DNA of 5,023 bases from Desulfobacteraceae bacterium (lineage in GTDB: Bacteria; Desulfobacterota; Desulfobacteria; Desulfobacterales; BuS5). Of this stretch, positions 1-4,472 are shown piece by piece. The stretch covers positions 1-5,023 of the forward strand of contig DAOWMW010000126.1 in assembly GCA_030642865.1 (NCBI GenBank), written 5' to 3'. A model generated the notes under the pieces. The model was given only the letters and a program-made list of their open reading frames with translations, searched no databases and had not been told where the DNA came from. The translations under genes were made by a program, and so were the position numbers. The stretch's first letter is position 1. Every line of letters starts with the position of its first letter.

Positions 1-213
1 ACAAGTGATGCCAATATCTCTTTGCTGGATTTAGTTAACCTTTTGCAGCATTTTGGCTTTGAAATGCGTATCAAGGGAAGTCACCATGTTTTTCGAAAAA
101 AAGGTGTTGAAGAAAAACTCAATTTGCAGAAAGATGGAAATAAGGCAAAATCATATCAAGTCAAGCAGGTGCGTAACATTATTCTGAAATATAAATTTGG
201 AGGTAAAGAATGA
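1..213 (+). CDS. hicA: HicA-family mRNA interferase toxin, 5' end cut by window edge
   Basis: Toxin of a type II toxin-antitoxin pair; HicA proteins are small double-stranded-RNA-binding-fold ribonucleases that cleave mRNA and are neutralised by HicB. The frame is open from base 1 and gives 70 residues, starting TSDANIS, which is the usual sequence just after the first ten or so residues of HicA, so only a short N-terminus is missing. The in-frame TTG at 22 is therefore not the real start. The family's active-site motif GSHH is at 26-29 of the visible part (catalytic His expected here), followed by the basic segment FRKKGVEEKLNLQ and the C-terminal NKAKSYQVKQVRNIILKY block, all intact. The stop (211-213) overlaps the hicB start in an ATGA, so the two are translationally coupled. 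The toxin looks functional. Confidence 0.93.
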   Translation, partial: TSDANISLLDLVNLLQHFGFEMRIKGSHHVFRKKGVEEKLNLQKDGNKAKSYQVKQVRNIILKYKFGGKE

Positions 214-425
214 CAAATAGATATGAGATTATAATCTACTGGAGTGATGAAGACAAAGCTTTTATAGCTGATGTTCCTGAGCTTCCTGGGTGTATGGCAC
301 ATGGAGACACACATGAGTCTGTCTTAGATAGCATCAAATCCGCAATGACTTTGTGGATTAATACGGCTAAAGAATTCAACGATCTAATCCCACAGCCTAA
401 AGGTCGTCGGTTAGCTTTTGCATAA
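210..425 (+). CDS. hicB: HicB-family antitoxin, short single-domain form
   Basis: Antitoxin that binds and blocks HicA. The 71 residues contain the partial RNase-H-like HicB fold: a first strand YEIIIYWSDED (5-15), the signature FIADVPELPGC (18-28), HGDT (31-34), a helix (about 36-54) and the closing motif PKGRRLAFA (63-71). Longer HicB proteins carry a C-terminal ribbon-helix-helix or helix-turn-helix DNA-binding domain; none is present here. This compact form is common in the family and is not a truncation, but it makes direct autorepression by HicB alone less likely. ATG at 210 overlaps the toxin stop by four bases, and a GGAGG ribosome binding site lies at about 199-203. The stop is eight bases before the attC-like repeat. 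Confidence 0.93.
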   Translation: MTNRYEIIIYWSDEDKAFIADVPELPGCMAHGDTHESVLDSIKSAMTLWINTAKEFNDLIPQPKGRRLAFA

Positions 426-433
426 AACTGTTT

Positions 434-564
434 TCACCGAACAAGCCAGTACACCTGACGCCAAAAGCAGGGACATTTTTCAATTCCATAAGCTTTTGAA
501 AAGTTTCAGGTTTTAGAAATTTTGAGGAACTTTTTGGCGCAGATGACCGGAGGCGTTCAGGTGA
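434..564 (+). other. attC-like integron recombination site (imperfect inverted repeat)
   Basis: Seen in the sequence: outer arms TCACCGAAC (434-442) and GTTCAGGTGA (555-564) pair over 9 bp with one bulged A (559). Inner arms 452-467 and 530-545 pair as CACCTG-CGCCAAAAG against its complement with one bulged A (458), one extra T in the 531-535 run and one mismatch (454/543). Nine-base spacers (443-451 and 546-554) separate outer from inner arms. The terminal loop 468-529 contains a further 7-bp stem, TTTTCAA (477-483) with TTGAAAA (496-502). Known attC sites have this plan: R''/R' arms ending in AAC and GTT, a short unpaired spacer, L''/L' arms with extrahelical bases, a variable terminal structure, total length about 55-145 bp, and a position just after a cassette's stop codon. 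The first arm departs from the RYYYAAC consensus (G439). No integrase is in the window, so this would be a cassette end without integrase in view. Confidence 0.6.
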
Positions 565-566
565 CA

Positions 567-723
567 GCCAGGGGCGGGGGTAATTACCAGGAAATCAATG
601 ATGCCCTGAGAACATACATGGAACGTCAGGAGAAACCCATCGAAGAAGTCTCTTCTCCGTGTCGTCAGAGAGGAGCTGCAAGCTATCCAATGGGATAAAT
701 GGCGAACCATCGGTGAAATTTGA
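567..723 (+). pseudogene. Truncated, frameshifted CopG/BrnA-like antitoxin remnant
   Basis: Frame 3 reads ARGGGNYQEINDALRTYMER then QEKPIEEV (567-650); after one extra base within 649-654 the reading continues in frame 1 as LLRVVREELQAIQWDKWR and ends at TGA 721-723. Joined, this resembles the C-terminal half of ribbon-helix-helix antitoxins of the CopG/BrnA type, in which GGNYQxxINxALRxYM is followed by a PLEExLRRVxREEL tail. The N-terminal strand and start codon are absent: the homology begins about 12 bases after the GTT of the attC-like site, and the upstream frame-3 codons run through that repeat and do not look like antitoxin. No BrnT-type toxin partner is visible. The gene is both 5'-truncated and frameshifted and should be dead. 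The family assignment is by pattern recognition only. Confidence 0.6.
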
Positions 724-828
724 TTTTATCATTCTCTGATATACCATTAAACAATTTTTTTCTTTACGATCGCTCATACGTAAGCTTTTCAGTATGTTAC
801 TCAGATTATACCTGTTGCTGTAAATATT

Positions 829-842
829 AGGATCGTGAATTT
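829..842 (+). repeat. 14-bp word AGGATCGTGAATTT, copy 1
   Basis: AGGATCGTGAATTT lies 26 bases before the thrH start and recurs exactly and in the same orientation at 4370-4383, upstream of the crotonase gene. An exact 14-mer repeat is unlikely by chance in 5 kb (about 0.05 expected for even base composition, more in AT-rich DNA). Both copies sit in non-coding leaders of + strand genes, which suggests a shared regulatory site, but no known regulator is recognised. Confidence 0.4.
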
Positions 843-856
843 TATAAATTATAAAA
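840..856. promoter_or_regulatory. Perfect 17-bp palindrome before thrH
   Basis: TTTTATAA-A-TTATAAAA is an exact 8+1+8 inverted repeat, ending three bases before the AGAGG ribosome binding site (860-864) of thrH. It could be an operator for a dimeric regulator or overlap a TATAAA-type -10 element (843-848); no well-spaced -35 box was found, so neither role is proven. The rest of the 724-868 leader shows no gene. Confidence 0.4.
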
Positions 857-868
857 AGTAGAGGTCCT

Positions 869-1471
869 ATGAATATTGTTTGTTCAGACTTGGAGGGCGT
901 TTTTATCCCTGAAATATGGATCAATGTAGCAAAAAAAACAGGAATTGAAGAACTCAAACTGACAACACGGGATATATTCGACTATGATGTGTTAATGCAA
1001 AAACGTCTTTCCATATTAAATGAAAATAATTTGAAATTACAGGATATCCAGGCTGTCATTGCAAATATGGACCCTTTGGAAGGTGCGGCTGATTTTTTGG
1101 ACTGGTTAAGAACCCGCACCCAGGTGATAATTGTTTCGGACACATTTGTTCAATTTGCAAGACCTTTAATGGAAAAACTTGGCAAACCGGTTCTTTTTTG
1201 TCATTCACTTTCAGTTAAACAGGACGGAACCATAGCAGGCTATAATCTTCGCCAGCAAAATGGAAAATATAAAACCGTACTTGCCTTGAAGAGTCTAAAC
1301 TATTCCATCACAGGAATAGGAGATTCCTACAATGATATTAATATGCTGAAGGAAGCTGACACGGGGATTCTTTTTAATCCCCCCCAGAATGTAAAGAATG
1401 AGTATCCCGAACTTCCGGTAACCTATACTTATGATGAACTCAGGGTAATATTAGAAAATACACATGATTAA
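869..1471 (+). CDS. thrH: ThrH: phosphoserine phosphatase / homoserine phosphotransferase (HAD family)
   Basis: Soluble cytosolic HAD-superfamily enzyme. Characterised ThrH of Pseudomonas removes phosphate from phosphoserine (last step of serine synthesis) and can pass it to homoserine, the precursor of threonine. The 200 residues match the family length (about 205) and sequence along their whole extent: motif I CSDLEGV with nucleophile Asp7 and Glu9 in place of the usual second Asp, which is typical of ThrH; the cap segment TTRDIFDYDVLM (32-43); motif II IIVSDTF with Ser90; motif III lysine near Lys133; and motif IV GDSYND (151-156). The start at 869 has AGAGG at 860-864, and the methionine directly precedes motif I. 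The stop overlaps the next gene by eight bases, so it heads a coupled operon. The thioesterase and heptose kinase that follow have no obvious metabolic link to it. Confidence 0.93.
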   Translation: MNIVCSDLEGVFIPEIWINVAKKTGIEELKLTTRDIFDYDVLMQKRLSILNENNLKLQDIQAVIANMDPLEGAADFLDWLRTRTQVIIVSDTFVQFARPLMEKLGKPVLFCHSLSVKQDGTIAGYNLRQQNGKYKTVLALKSLNYSITGIGDSYNDINMLKEADTGILFNPPQNVKNEYPELPVTYTYDELRVILENTHD

Positions 1472-1880
1472 ACACAGCGCAGAATGCAGGGTAATATATG
1501 GTGATACAGACGGCTTTGGAATTGTCTACCATGCAAATTATTTTCGGTGGTTTGAAATCGGCAGGGCTGAATTCTTTAGAGCTTTAGGTACTTCCTACAA
1601 AGAAATAACCGAAAAGGGTGTCCATCTTCCTATTTCAGAAGCATATTGTAAATTTATAAAAGCCTTAAAATATGATGATATTCTACTCGTGGAAACAAAA
1701 ATCGATGGAAGGGTAAAGGGAGGTATGAAGTTTGACTTCCGCATTTTTGTTAAGGGGGATGAAACTCCTTCTGCAACAGGATTCACCAGGCATGCGTGCG
1801 TGGGTGATGATAAAAAAATAATACGCCCCCCAAAATTTTTGTTAGATCTTGTAAAAAACAGCCTTTTTTCCGATAAATGA
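1464..1880 (+). CDS. Acyl-CoA thioesterase, YbgC/4-hydroxybenzoyl-CoA thioesterase family (first copy)
   Basis: Hot-dog-fold thioesterase of 138 residues, the usual size, acting in the cytosol as a homo-oligomer that hydrolyses an acyl-CoA. The family signature is intact at 11-31: YGDTDGFGIVYHANYFRWFE, with Asp16 matching catalytic Asp17 of Pseudomonas 4-hydroxybenzoyl-CoA thioesterase, His23 and the NY pair following. The helix GRAEFFRALG (33-42) and the strands around 57-110 complete one hot-dog domain. The actual acyl group cannot be read from the sequence; YbgC relatives act on short acyl-CoAs or support the Tol-Pal envelope system, but no tol/pal genes are here. The start ATG lies inside the end of thrH (eight-base overlap), implying coupled translation. 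It is a diverged paralogue of the gene at 3250-3663. Confidence 0.9.
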   Translation: MIKHSAECRVIYGDTDGFGIVYHANYFRWFEIGRAEFFRALGTSYKEITEKGVHLPISEAYCKFIKALKYDDILLVETKIDGRVKGGMKFDFRIFVKGDETPSATGFTRHACVGDDKKIIRPPKFLLDLVKNSLFSDK

Positions 1881-1893
1881 TTATGAAAAATTA

Positions 1894-2859
1894 ATGAATA
1901 TTGATATCTCAAGGTTTAAAGAATGTAAAATTCTTATTGTGGGCGATTTGATGATTGACAGGTATTTATGGGGAACTGTCGACAGAATTTCTCCTGAAGC
2001 CCCTGTGCAGATTGTTCTTGTAAAAGATGAGAGTGTAACCCTTGGCGGGGCAGGTAATGTAGTAAATAATCTGATTTCCATGGGAGCCAGGGTCTGGGCC
2101 GCGGGGGTTACAGGGAAGGATGATAATGGGGGGCTTCTTTCCCGAAAATTAAATGAACTTGGGGTTGACTCCCAGGGGATTGTCAGGGAAGAGAACAGGC
2201 AGACCACTGTAAAAACAAGAATTATAGCTGCAAATCAGCATGTGGTTAGAATCGACAGGGAATCCAGAGAAAAGATTAAGCCCTCAACAGAAGATTATAT
2301 TAAAAAATTTTTAAAAAAAAAAATACCTGATGTCGACCTCGTAATGGTTTCCGATTATGGGAAAGGCCTTGTTACTGAAAGCCTCATGGCTGAAATCGTT
2401 CAAATAGTAAAAAAATATGATAAAAAAGTAATTGTCGACCCCAAGGGGCTGGATTTCTCCAAATATGCAGGTGCCTCATTAATCACTCCAAATAAAAAAG
2501 AGGCATCCCATGTCTCCGGCATAAAAATTTTGGATAATTTAACACTTAACAGTGCAGGGCTTCATATTCTTGAAAAAACAGATATGGGGAGTCTGTTGAT
2601 AACCTGCGGAAAGGACGGTATGGTCCTGTTTGAACGTGATAAAAAACCATATAAAATTTCTGCAAAGGCACGGCAGGTTTTTGATGTGTCAGGTGCTGGC
2701 GACACTGTAATAGCTGTTTTAGGTCTTGCAATTGCTCTGGGCATCTCTTTAAAAAGCGGAGCCGCAATTGCGAATACTGCTGCAGGTCTGGTGGTGGGAA
2801 AGGTTGGCACCGCAACAATTTCACAAAAAGAACTTGCTGATGCGTTAAATGGTAATTAG
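1894..2859 (+). CDS. hldA: HldA/RfaE1: D-glycero-D-manno-heptose-7-phosphate kinase (PfkB family)
   Basis: Phosphorylates heptose 7-phosphate at C1 in the ADP-heptose pathway that supplies the inner core of lipopolysaccharide. The 321 residues are one ribokinase-type domain: GDLMIDRYLWG (17-27), RISPEAPVQIV (31-41), the substrate-binding GGAGNVVNNL (51-60), DPKGLDFSKYAG (182-193), ITPNKKEA (197-204), the nucleotide-binding ITCGKDG (236-242) and PfkB signature 2 DVSGAGDT (264-271) with catalytic base Asp270. Bifunctional HldE (about 477 residues) also carries a C-terminal cytidylyltransferase; it is absent here, so a separate HldC/RfaE2 must be elsewhere. The gene starts 13 bases after the thioesterase stop with no clear ribosome binding site, suggesting reinitiation from upstream translation. 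An 11-base A run sits at 2313-2323 within Lys codons. Confidence 0.93.
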   Translation: MNIDISRFKECKILIVGDLMIDRYLWGTVDRISPEAPVQIVLVKDESVTLGGAGNVVNNLISMGARVWAAGVTGKDDNGGLLSRKLNELGVDSQGIVREENRQTTVKTRIIAANQHVVRIDRESREKIKPSTEDYIKKFLKKKIPDVDLVMVSDYGKGLVTESLMAEIVQIVKKYDKKVIVDPKGLDFSKYAGASLITPNKKEASHVSGIKILDNLTLNSAGLHILEKTDMGSLLITCGKDGMVLFERDKKPYKISAKARQVFDVSGAGDTVIAVLGLAIALGISLKSGAAIANTAAGLVVGKVGTATISQKELADALNGN

Positions 2860-2860
2860 C

Positions 2861-3157
2861 ATGCCTTTTGTCGAGAAAAAAAAAGAAGGTCTGGTCTTTA
2901 AAATTACAGTTCTGCCCAGGTCATCGAAAAACATGGTGGCCGGTATTTACGGAGATACCCTCAAGATAAAACTGACTGCCCCCCCTGTGGATGGAGCCGC
3001 AAATAAAATGTGTATTAATTTTCTTGCTAAATCCCTGGAGCTCCCCAGGTCATCTGTGGAAATTATTTCAGGACATTCAAGCAGGGTAAAAAAAATATTT
3101 TTGCAAAATTCAACCCTCACACCTGAAAACCTTGAACATATTTTAAGGAACCTGTAG
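2861..3157 (+). CDS. DUF167 (YggU-type) family protein
   Basis: Small conserved protein of about 98 residues and unknown function; the family is widespread in bacteria and archaea with a compact alpha/beta fold. Recognised by LKIKLTAPPVDGAANK (34-49), the N-terminal strand VFKITVLPRSSKN (12-24) and SSVEIISGHSSRVK (64-77), all in family order. I chose ATG 2861, one base after the hldA stop, because family members typically begin MPFV or similar. ATG 2849 is an in-frame alternative that adds four residues (MVIS) and overlaps hldA by 11 bases. Neither has a strong ribosome binding site, and translation is probably coupled to hldA. A nine-base A run (2876-2884) encodes Lys residues near the N-terminus. 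Confidence 0.88.
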   Translation: MPFVEKKKEGLVFKITVLPRSSKNMVAGIYGDTLKIKLTAPPVDGAANKMCINFLAKSLELPRSSVEIISGHSSRVKKIFLQNSTLTPENLEHILRNL

Positions 3158-3214
3158 ATGATTTTGGGAAAGCCAGAGGGAAGGAATGCGTATATATAAT
3201 AATACTTAGACGAC

Positions 3215-3246
3215 GATAACGCACTTAAAATCTTTATCTTGAGGTC
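3215..3246 (+). repeat. Left arm of 32-bp inverted repeat flanking second thioesterase
   Basis: The reverse complement of 3215-3246 matches 3891-3922 at 30 of 32 positions (core AAGATAAAGATTT and GTGCGTTATC blocks). Weaker complementarity continues outward to roughly 3188 and 3948. The inner end of this arm, GAGG at 3241-3244, is the ribosome binding site of the thioesterase gene starting at 3250. The two arms enclose that gene and part of the following intergenic region. Confidence 0.75.
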
Positions 3247-3249
3247 TGT

Positions 3250-3663
3250 ATGAGCAGAGTTCACAAATTCAGCATGAAAGTCCCTCTTTATGAAATTGAT
3301 CTTGGAGGGGGTGTATACCATGGGAATTATTACCATTTTTTTGATTTGGCAAGGGAATCCATGTTGGATGATATGGGGTATTCCTACCAGTCTATTATGG
3401 AAAACAGGAACCATCTTACAGTGGCTGAAGCCCACTGCAAATATTTAGCCCCCCTTGGGTGTCACGAAAAGATTACAATTCTTAGCAATATAATAAAAAT
3501 TACAGAAAAAAGTCTTATTTTAAAACATGAAATATGGGATCAGCAGCTTGAATCCCAAAAAACAGATCTGACTATGAATCTGGTCTGTATAAATCATCTC
3601 TGTTGTTCCGTAATCCTCCCCGAGCCTCTGAGAAAAGCCCTGAATGACTGGAATAATTCATAA
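3250..3663 (+). CDS. Acyl-CoA thioesterase, YbgC/4-hydroxybenzoyl-CoA thioesterase family (second copy)
   Basis: A single hot-dog domain of 137 residues, expected to hydrolyse an acyl-CoA in the cytosol. The signature LYEIDLGGGVYHGNYYHFFD spans 13-32, with Asp17 in the catalytic position and His24 and the following NYY. It differs from the first copy: Glu15 replaces Asp14, a run of three glycines (19-21) precedes VYH, and the C-terminal half has four cysteines (63, 71, and two in the CINHLCC segment plus a neighbour), so the substrate may differ. The shared EAxCKY/F block (60-65 here) supports paralogy. ATG 3250 has GAGG at 3241-3244, five bases away. A 92-bp gap separates it from the DUF167 gene, so it may have its own promoter. 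No clear terminator follows. It is bracketed by the 32-bp inverted repeat. Confidence 0.88.
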   Translation: MSRVHKFSMKVPLYEIDLGGGVYHGNYYHFFDLARESMLDDMGYSYQSIMENRNHLTVAEAHCKYLAPLGCHEKITILSNIIKITEKSLILKHEIWDQQLESQKTDLTMNLVCINHLCCSVILPEPLRKALNDWNNS

Positions 3664-3795
3664 AACCCTGAAATCTGCCCTGTCAATTTTTTATTCGCAG
3701 CAGCTTCGGCAATAATGGAGATGTATGCTGAAAAGCGTCTCTGTTAACAAGCTGCAGTATGCTATCAAAAGCTATATATTTTTTAAATAGAATTC

Positions 3796-3823
3796 TTGAC
3801 TTTATTAACAAATAGGATATTGT
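3796..3823 (+). promoter_or_regulatory. Possible sigma70-type promoter for the cold-shock gene
   Basis: TTGACT (3796-3801) and TATTGT (3818-3823) are spaced by 16 bases. Transcription from here would give a leader of about 205 bases before the cold-shock gene, consistent with the long structured leaders known for cspA-type genes. TTGAC here and GTCAA at 3822-3826 also form an inverted repeat. Assigned by motif only. Confidence 0.35.
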
Positions 3824-3890
3824 CAATCAATAATTTTATATTCCATGATCTATACACAGGTTTCATTCAACAGGGAATATCAAATTTATG

Positions 3891-3922
3891 GACCTCAAGA
3901 TAAAGATTTCAGGTGCGTTATC
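3891..3922 (-). repeat. Right arm of 32-bp inverted repeat
   Basis: Complementary to 3215-3246 at 30 of 32 positions. On the minus strand it reads like the leader of the second thioesterase, including CTTGAGGTC, but no start codon or open frame follows in that direction. It therefore looks like a copied leader fragment without its gene. Just beyond the core is TATAAT (3937-3942), an ideal -10 box without a convincing -35. Confidence 0.75.
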
Positions 3923-4036
3923 AGTTGTCCGAGTTATATAATATGCCCCTTACCAAAATCATTGTCCCATGGCCTATATAAAAAATCATAGCCTGAAGTT
4001 TGAAACCATGAATTTATTTTAAAGGAGAAAGATATT

Positions 4037-4249
4037 ATGGCAACTGGTATAATGAGTGGTACCGTAAAATGGTTTAGTGACAAAAAAGGCTTTGGTTTTA
4101 TTGAGCAGGAAGAAGGTCAGGATGTATTTGTGCATTTTTCAGGAATTAGTGGGAGCGGCTTTAAATCTCTTAATGATGGAGACAAGGTTAACTTTGACAT
4201 AGAAGATGGAGGAAAAGGCCCTGCCGCAATAAATGTAACAGTTGCCTAA
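4037..4249 (+). CDS. Cold-shock domain protein (CspA family)
   Basis: Single-stranded nucleic-acid-binding protein that acts as an RNA chaperone in the cytosol. The 70 residues form one five-stranded OB-fold cold-shock domain: GTVKWFS (8-14), RNP1 KGFGFI (17-22), RNP2 VFVHF (30-34), the [15 protein letters not shown] loop and strand (42-56) and the closing strand AAINVTVA. The aromatic binding residues Trp12, Phe19, Phe21, Phe31 and His33 are present. I place the start at 4037 because AAGGAG (4022-4027) is nine bases upstream; this gives a short MATGI extension before the usual family start, and ATG 4052 (MSGTVKWF) is too far from that site. It stands alone, with a long non-coding leader and a 223-bp gap downstream. 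Whether it is cold-induced or constitutive cannot be told. Confidence 0.95.
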   Translation: MATGIMSGTVKWFSDKKGFGFIEQEEGQDVFVHFSGISGSGFKSLNDGDKVNFDIEDGGKGPAAINVTVA

Positions 4250-4320
4250 AACGCTGCAGTCTTATCTCAATAAGAGAGTTCATTATAACAATCCTGTTGT
4301 AATCCATTTGTAAAATCATA

Positions 4321-4358
4321 GCCAATGTTTCGTTAGTTTAAAGTGACGAGACATTGGC
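4321..4358. other. Strong 15-bp hairpin downstream of the cold-shock gene
   Basis: Arms GCCAATGTTTCGTTA (4321-4335) and TGACGAGACATTGGC (4344-4358) pair over all 15 positions, counting two G-T wobbles, around an eight-base loop (GTTTAAAG). No T-run follows on either strand, so it is not a standard intrinsic terminator. It may protect or end the csp mRNA in another way, or be part of the leader of the next gene; the 14-bp word begins 12 bases after it. Confidence 0.6.
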
Positions 4359-4369
4359 ACCCCGAACTA

Positions 4370-4383
4370 AGGATCGTGAATTT
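4370..4383 (+). repeat. 14-bp word AGGATCGTGAATTT, copy 2
   Basis: Exact same-orientation copy of 829-842, here 89 bases before the crotonase start and just after the 15-bp hairpin. A shared regulator of the thrH-thioesterase operon and the crotonase gene is possible but is inference. Confidence 0.4.
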
Positions 4384-4460
4384 GTTTCATCCCCAATCCT
4401 TACCTTTTTTTTCTAAAATTAATTTTTTTATTAAAATCTATATCTGCTTCCCTTATTCAT

Positions 4461-4466
4461 AAGGAG
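4461..4466 (+). promoter_or_regulatory. Ribosome binding site that fixes the GTG start of the crotonase
   Basis: AAGGAG lies six bases before GTG 4473; no ATG at a suitable distance competes. The site is partly inside a small hairpin (CCTTA 4451-4455 with TAAGG 4460-4464), which could mildly limit translation. Confidence 0.75.
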
Positions 4467-4472
4467 TTCACT

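Larger units (their letters stand above)
3664..4036. other. 373-bp non-coding region before the cold-shock gene
   Basis: No credible gene in either strand. It contains the promoter-like TTGACT/TATTGT pair (3796-3823), the right arm of the inverted repeat (3891-3922), an isolated TATAAT (3937-3942) and the AAGGAG ribosome binding site at 4022-4027. The last 100-200 bases are probably the untranslated leader of the cold-shock mRNA. No terminator with a stem and T-run was found after the thioesterase stop. Confidence 0.6.

Noticed and set aside
22..213. TTG at 22 as the start of the toxin
   Set aside because: Residues before it (TSDANIS) belong to the conserved HicA sequence, so the gene continues upstream of the window.
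595..957. Open frame of 120 codons on the minus strand
   Set aside because: It overlaps the start of thrH and the antitoxin remnant, has no recognisable domain, and its length is explained by the AT-rich leader and opposite-strand coding.
1595..2207. Two minus-strand open frames antisense to the first thioesterase and hldA
   Set aside because: Both are shadows of well-supported + strand genes and have no plausible ribosome binding sites or motifs.
2947..3435. Open frame of 162 codons on the minus strand
   Set aside because: It is antisense to DUF167 and the second thioesterase, both of which have clear family motifs on the + strand; the translation shows no domain.
4283..4302. Hairpin TTATAACA/TGTTGTAA as a csp terminator
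   Set aside because: The stem is short and AT-rich, with no T-run after it; not convincing as an intrinsic terminator.
3982..4323. 12-bp direct repeat AAAATCATAGCC at 3982-3993 and 4312-4323 around the cold-shock gene
   Set aside because: A repeat of this length is close to chance expectation in AT-rich DNA and has no accompanying structure; not strong enough to claim a target-site duplication.
4404..4437. T-rich tract with A/T inverted segments before the crotonase gene as a terminator
   Set aside because: No GC-bearing stem precedes the T-run; the stretch looks like an AT-rich leader.
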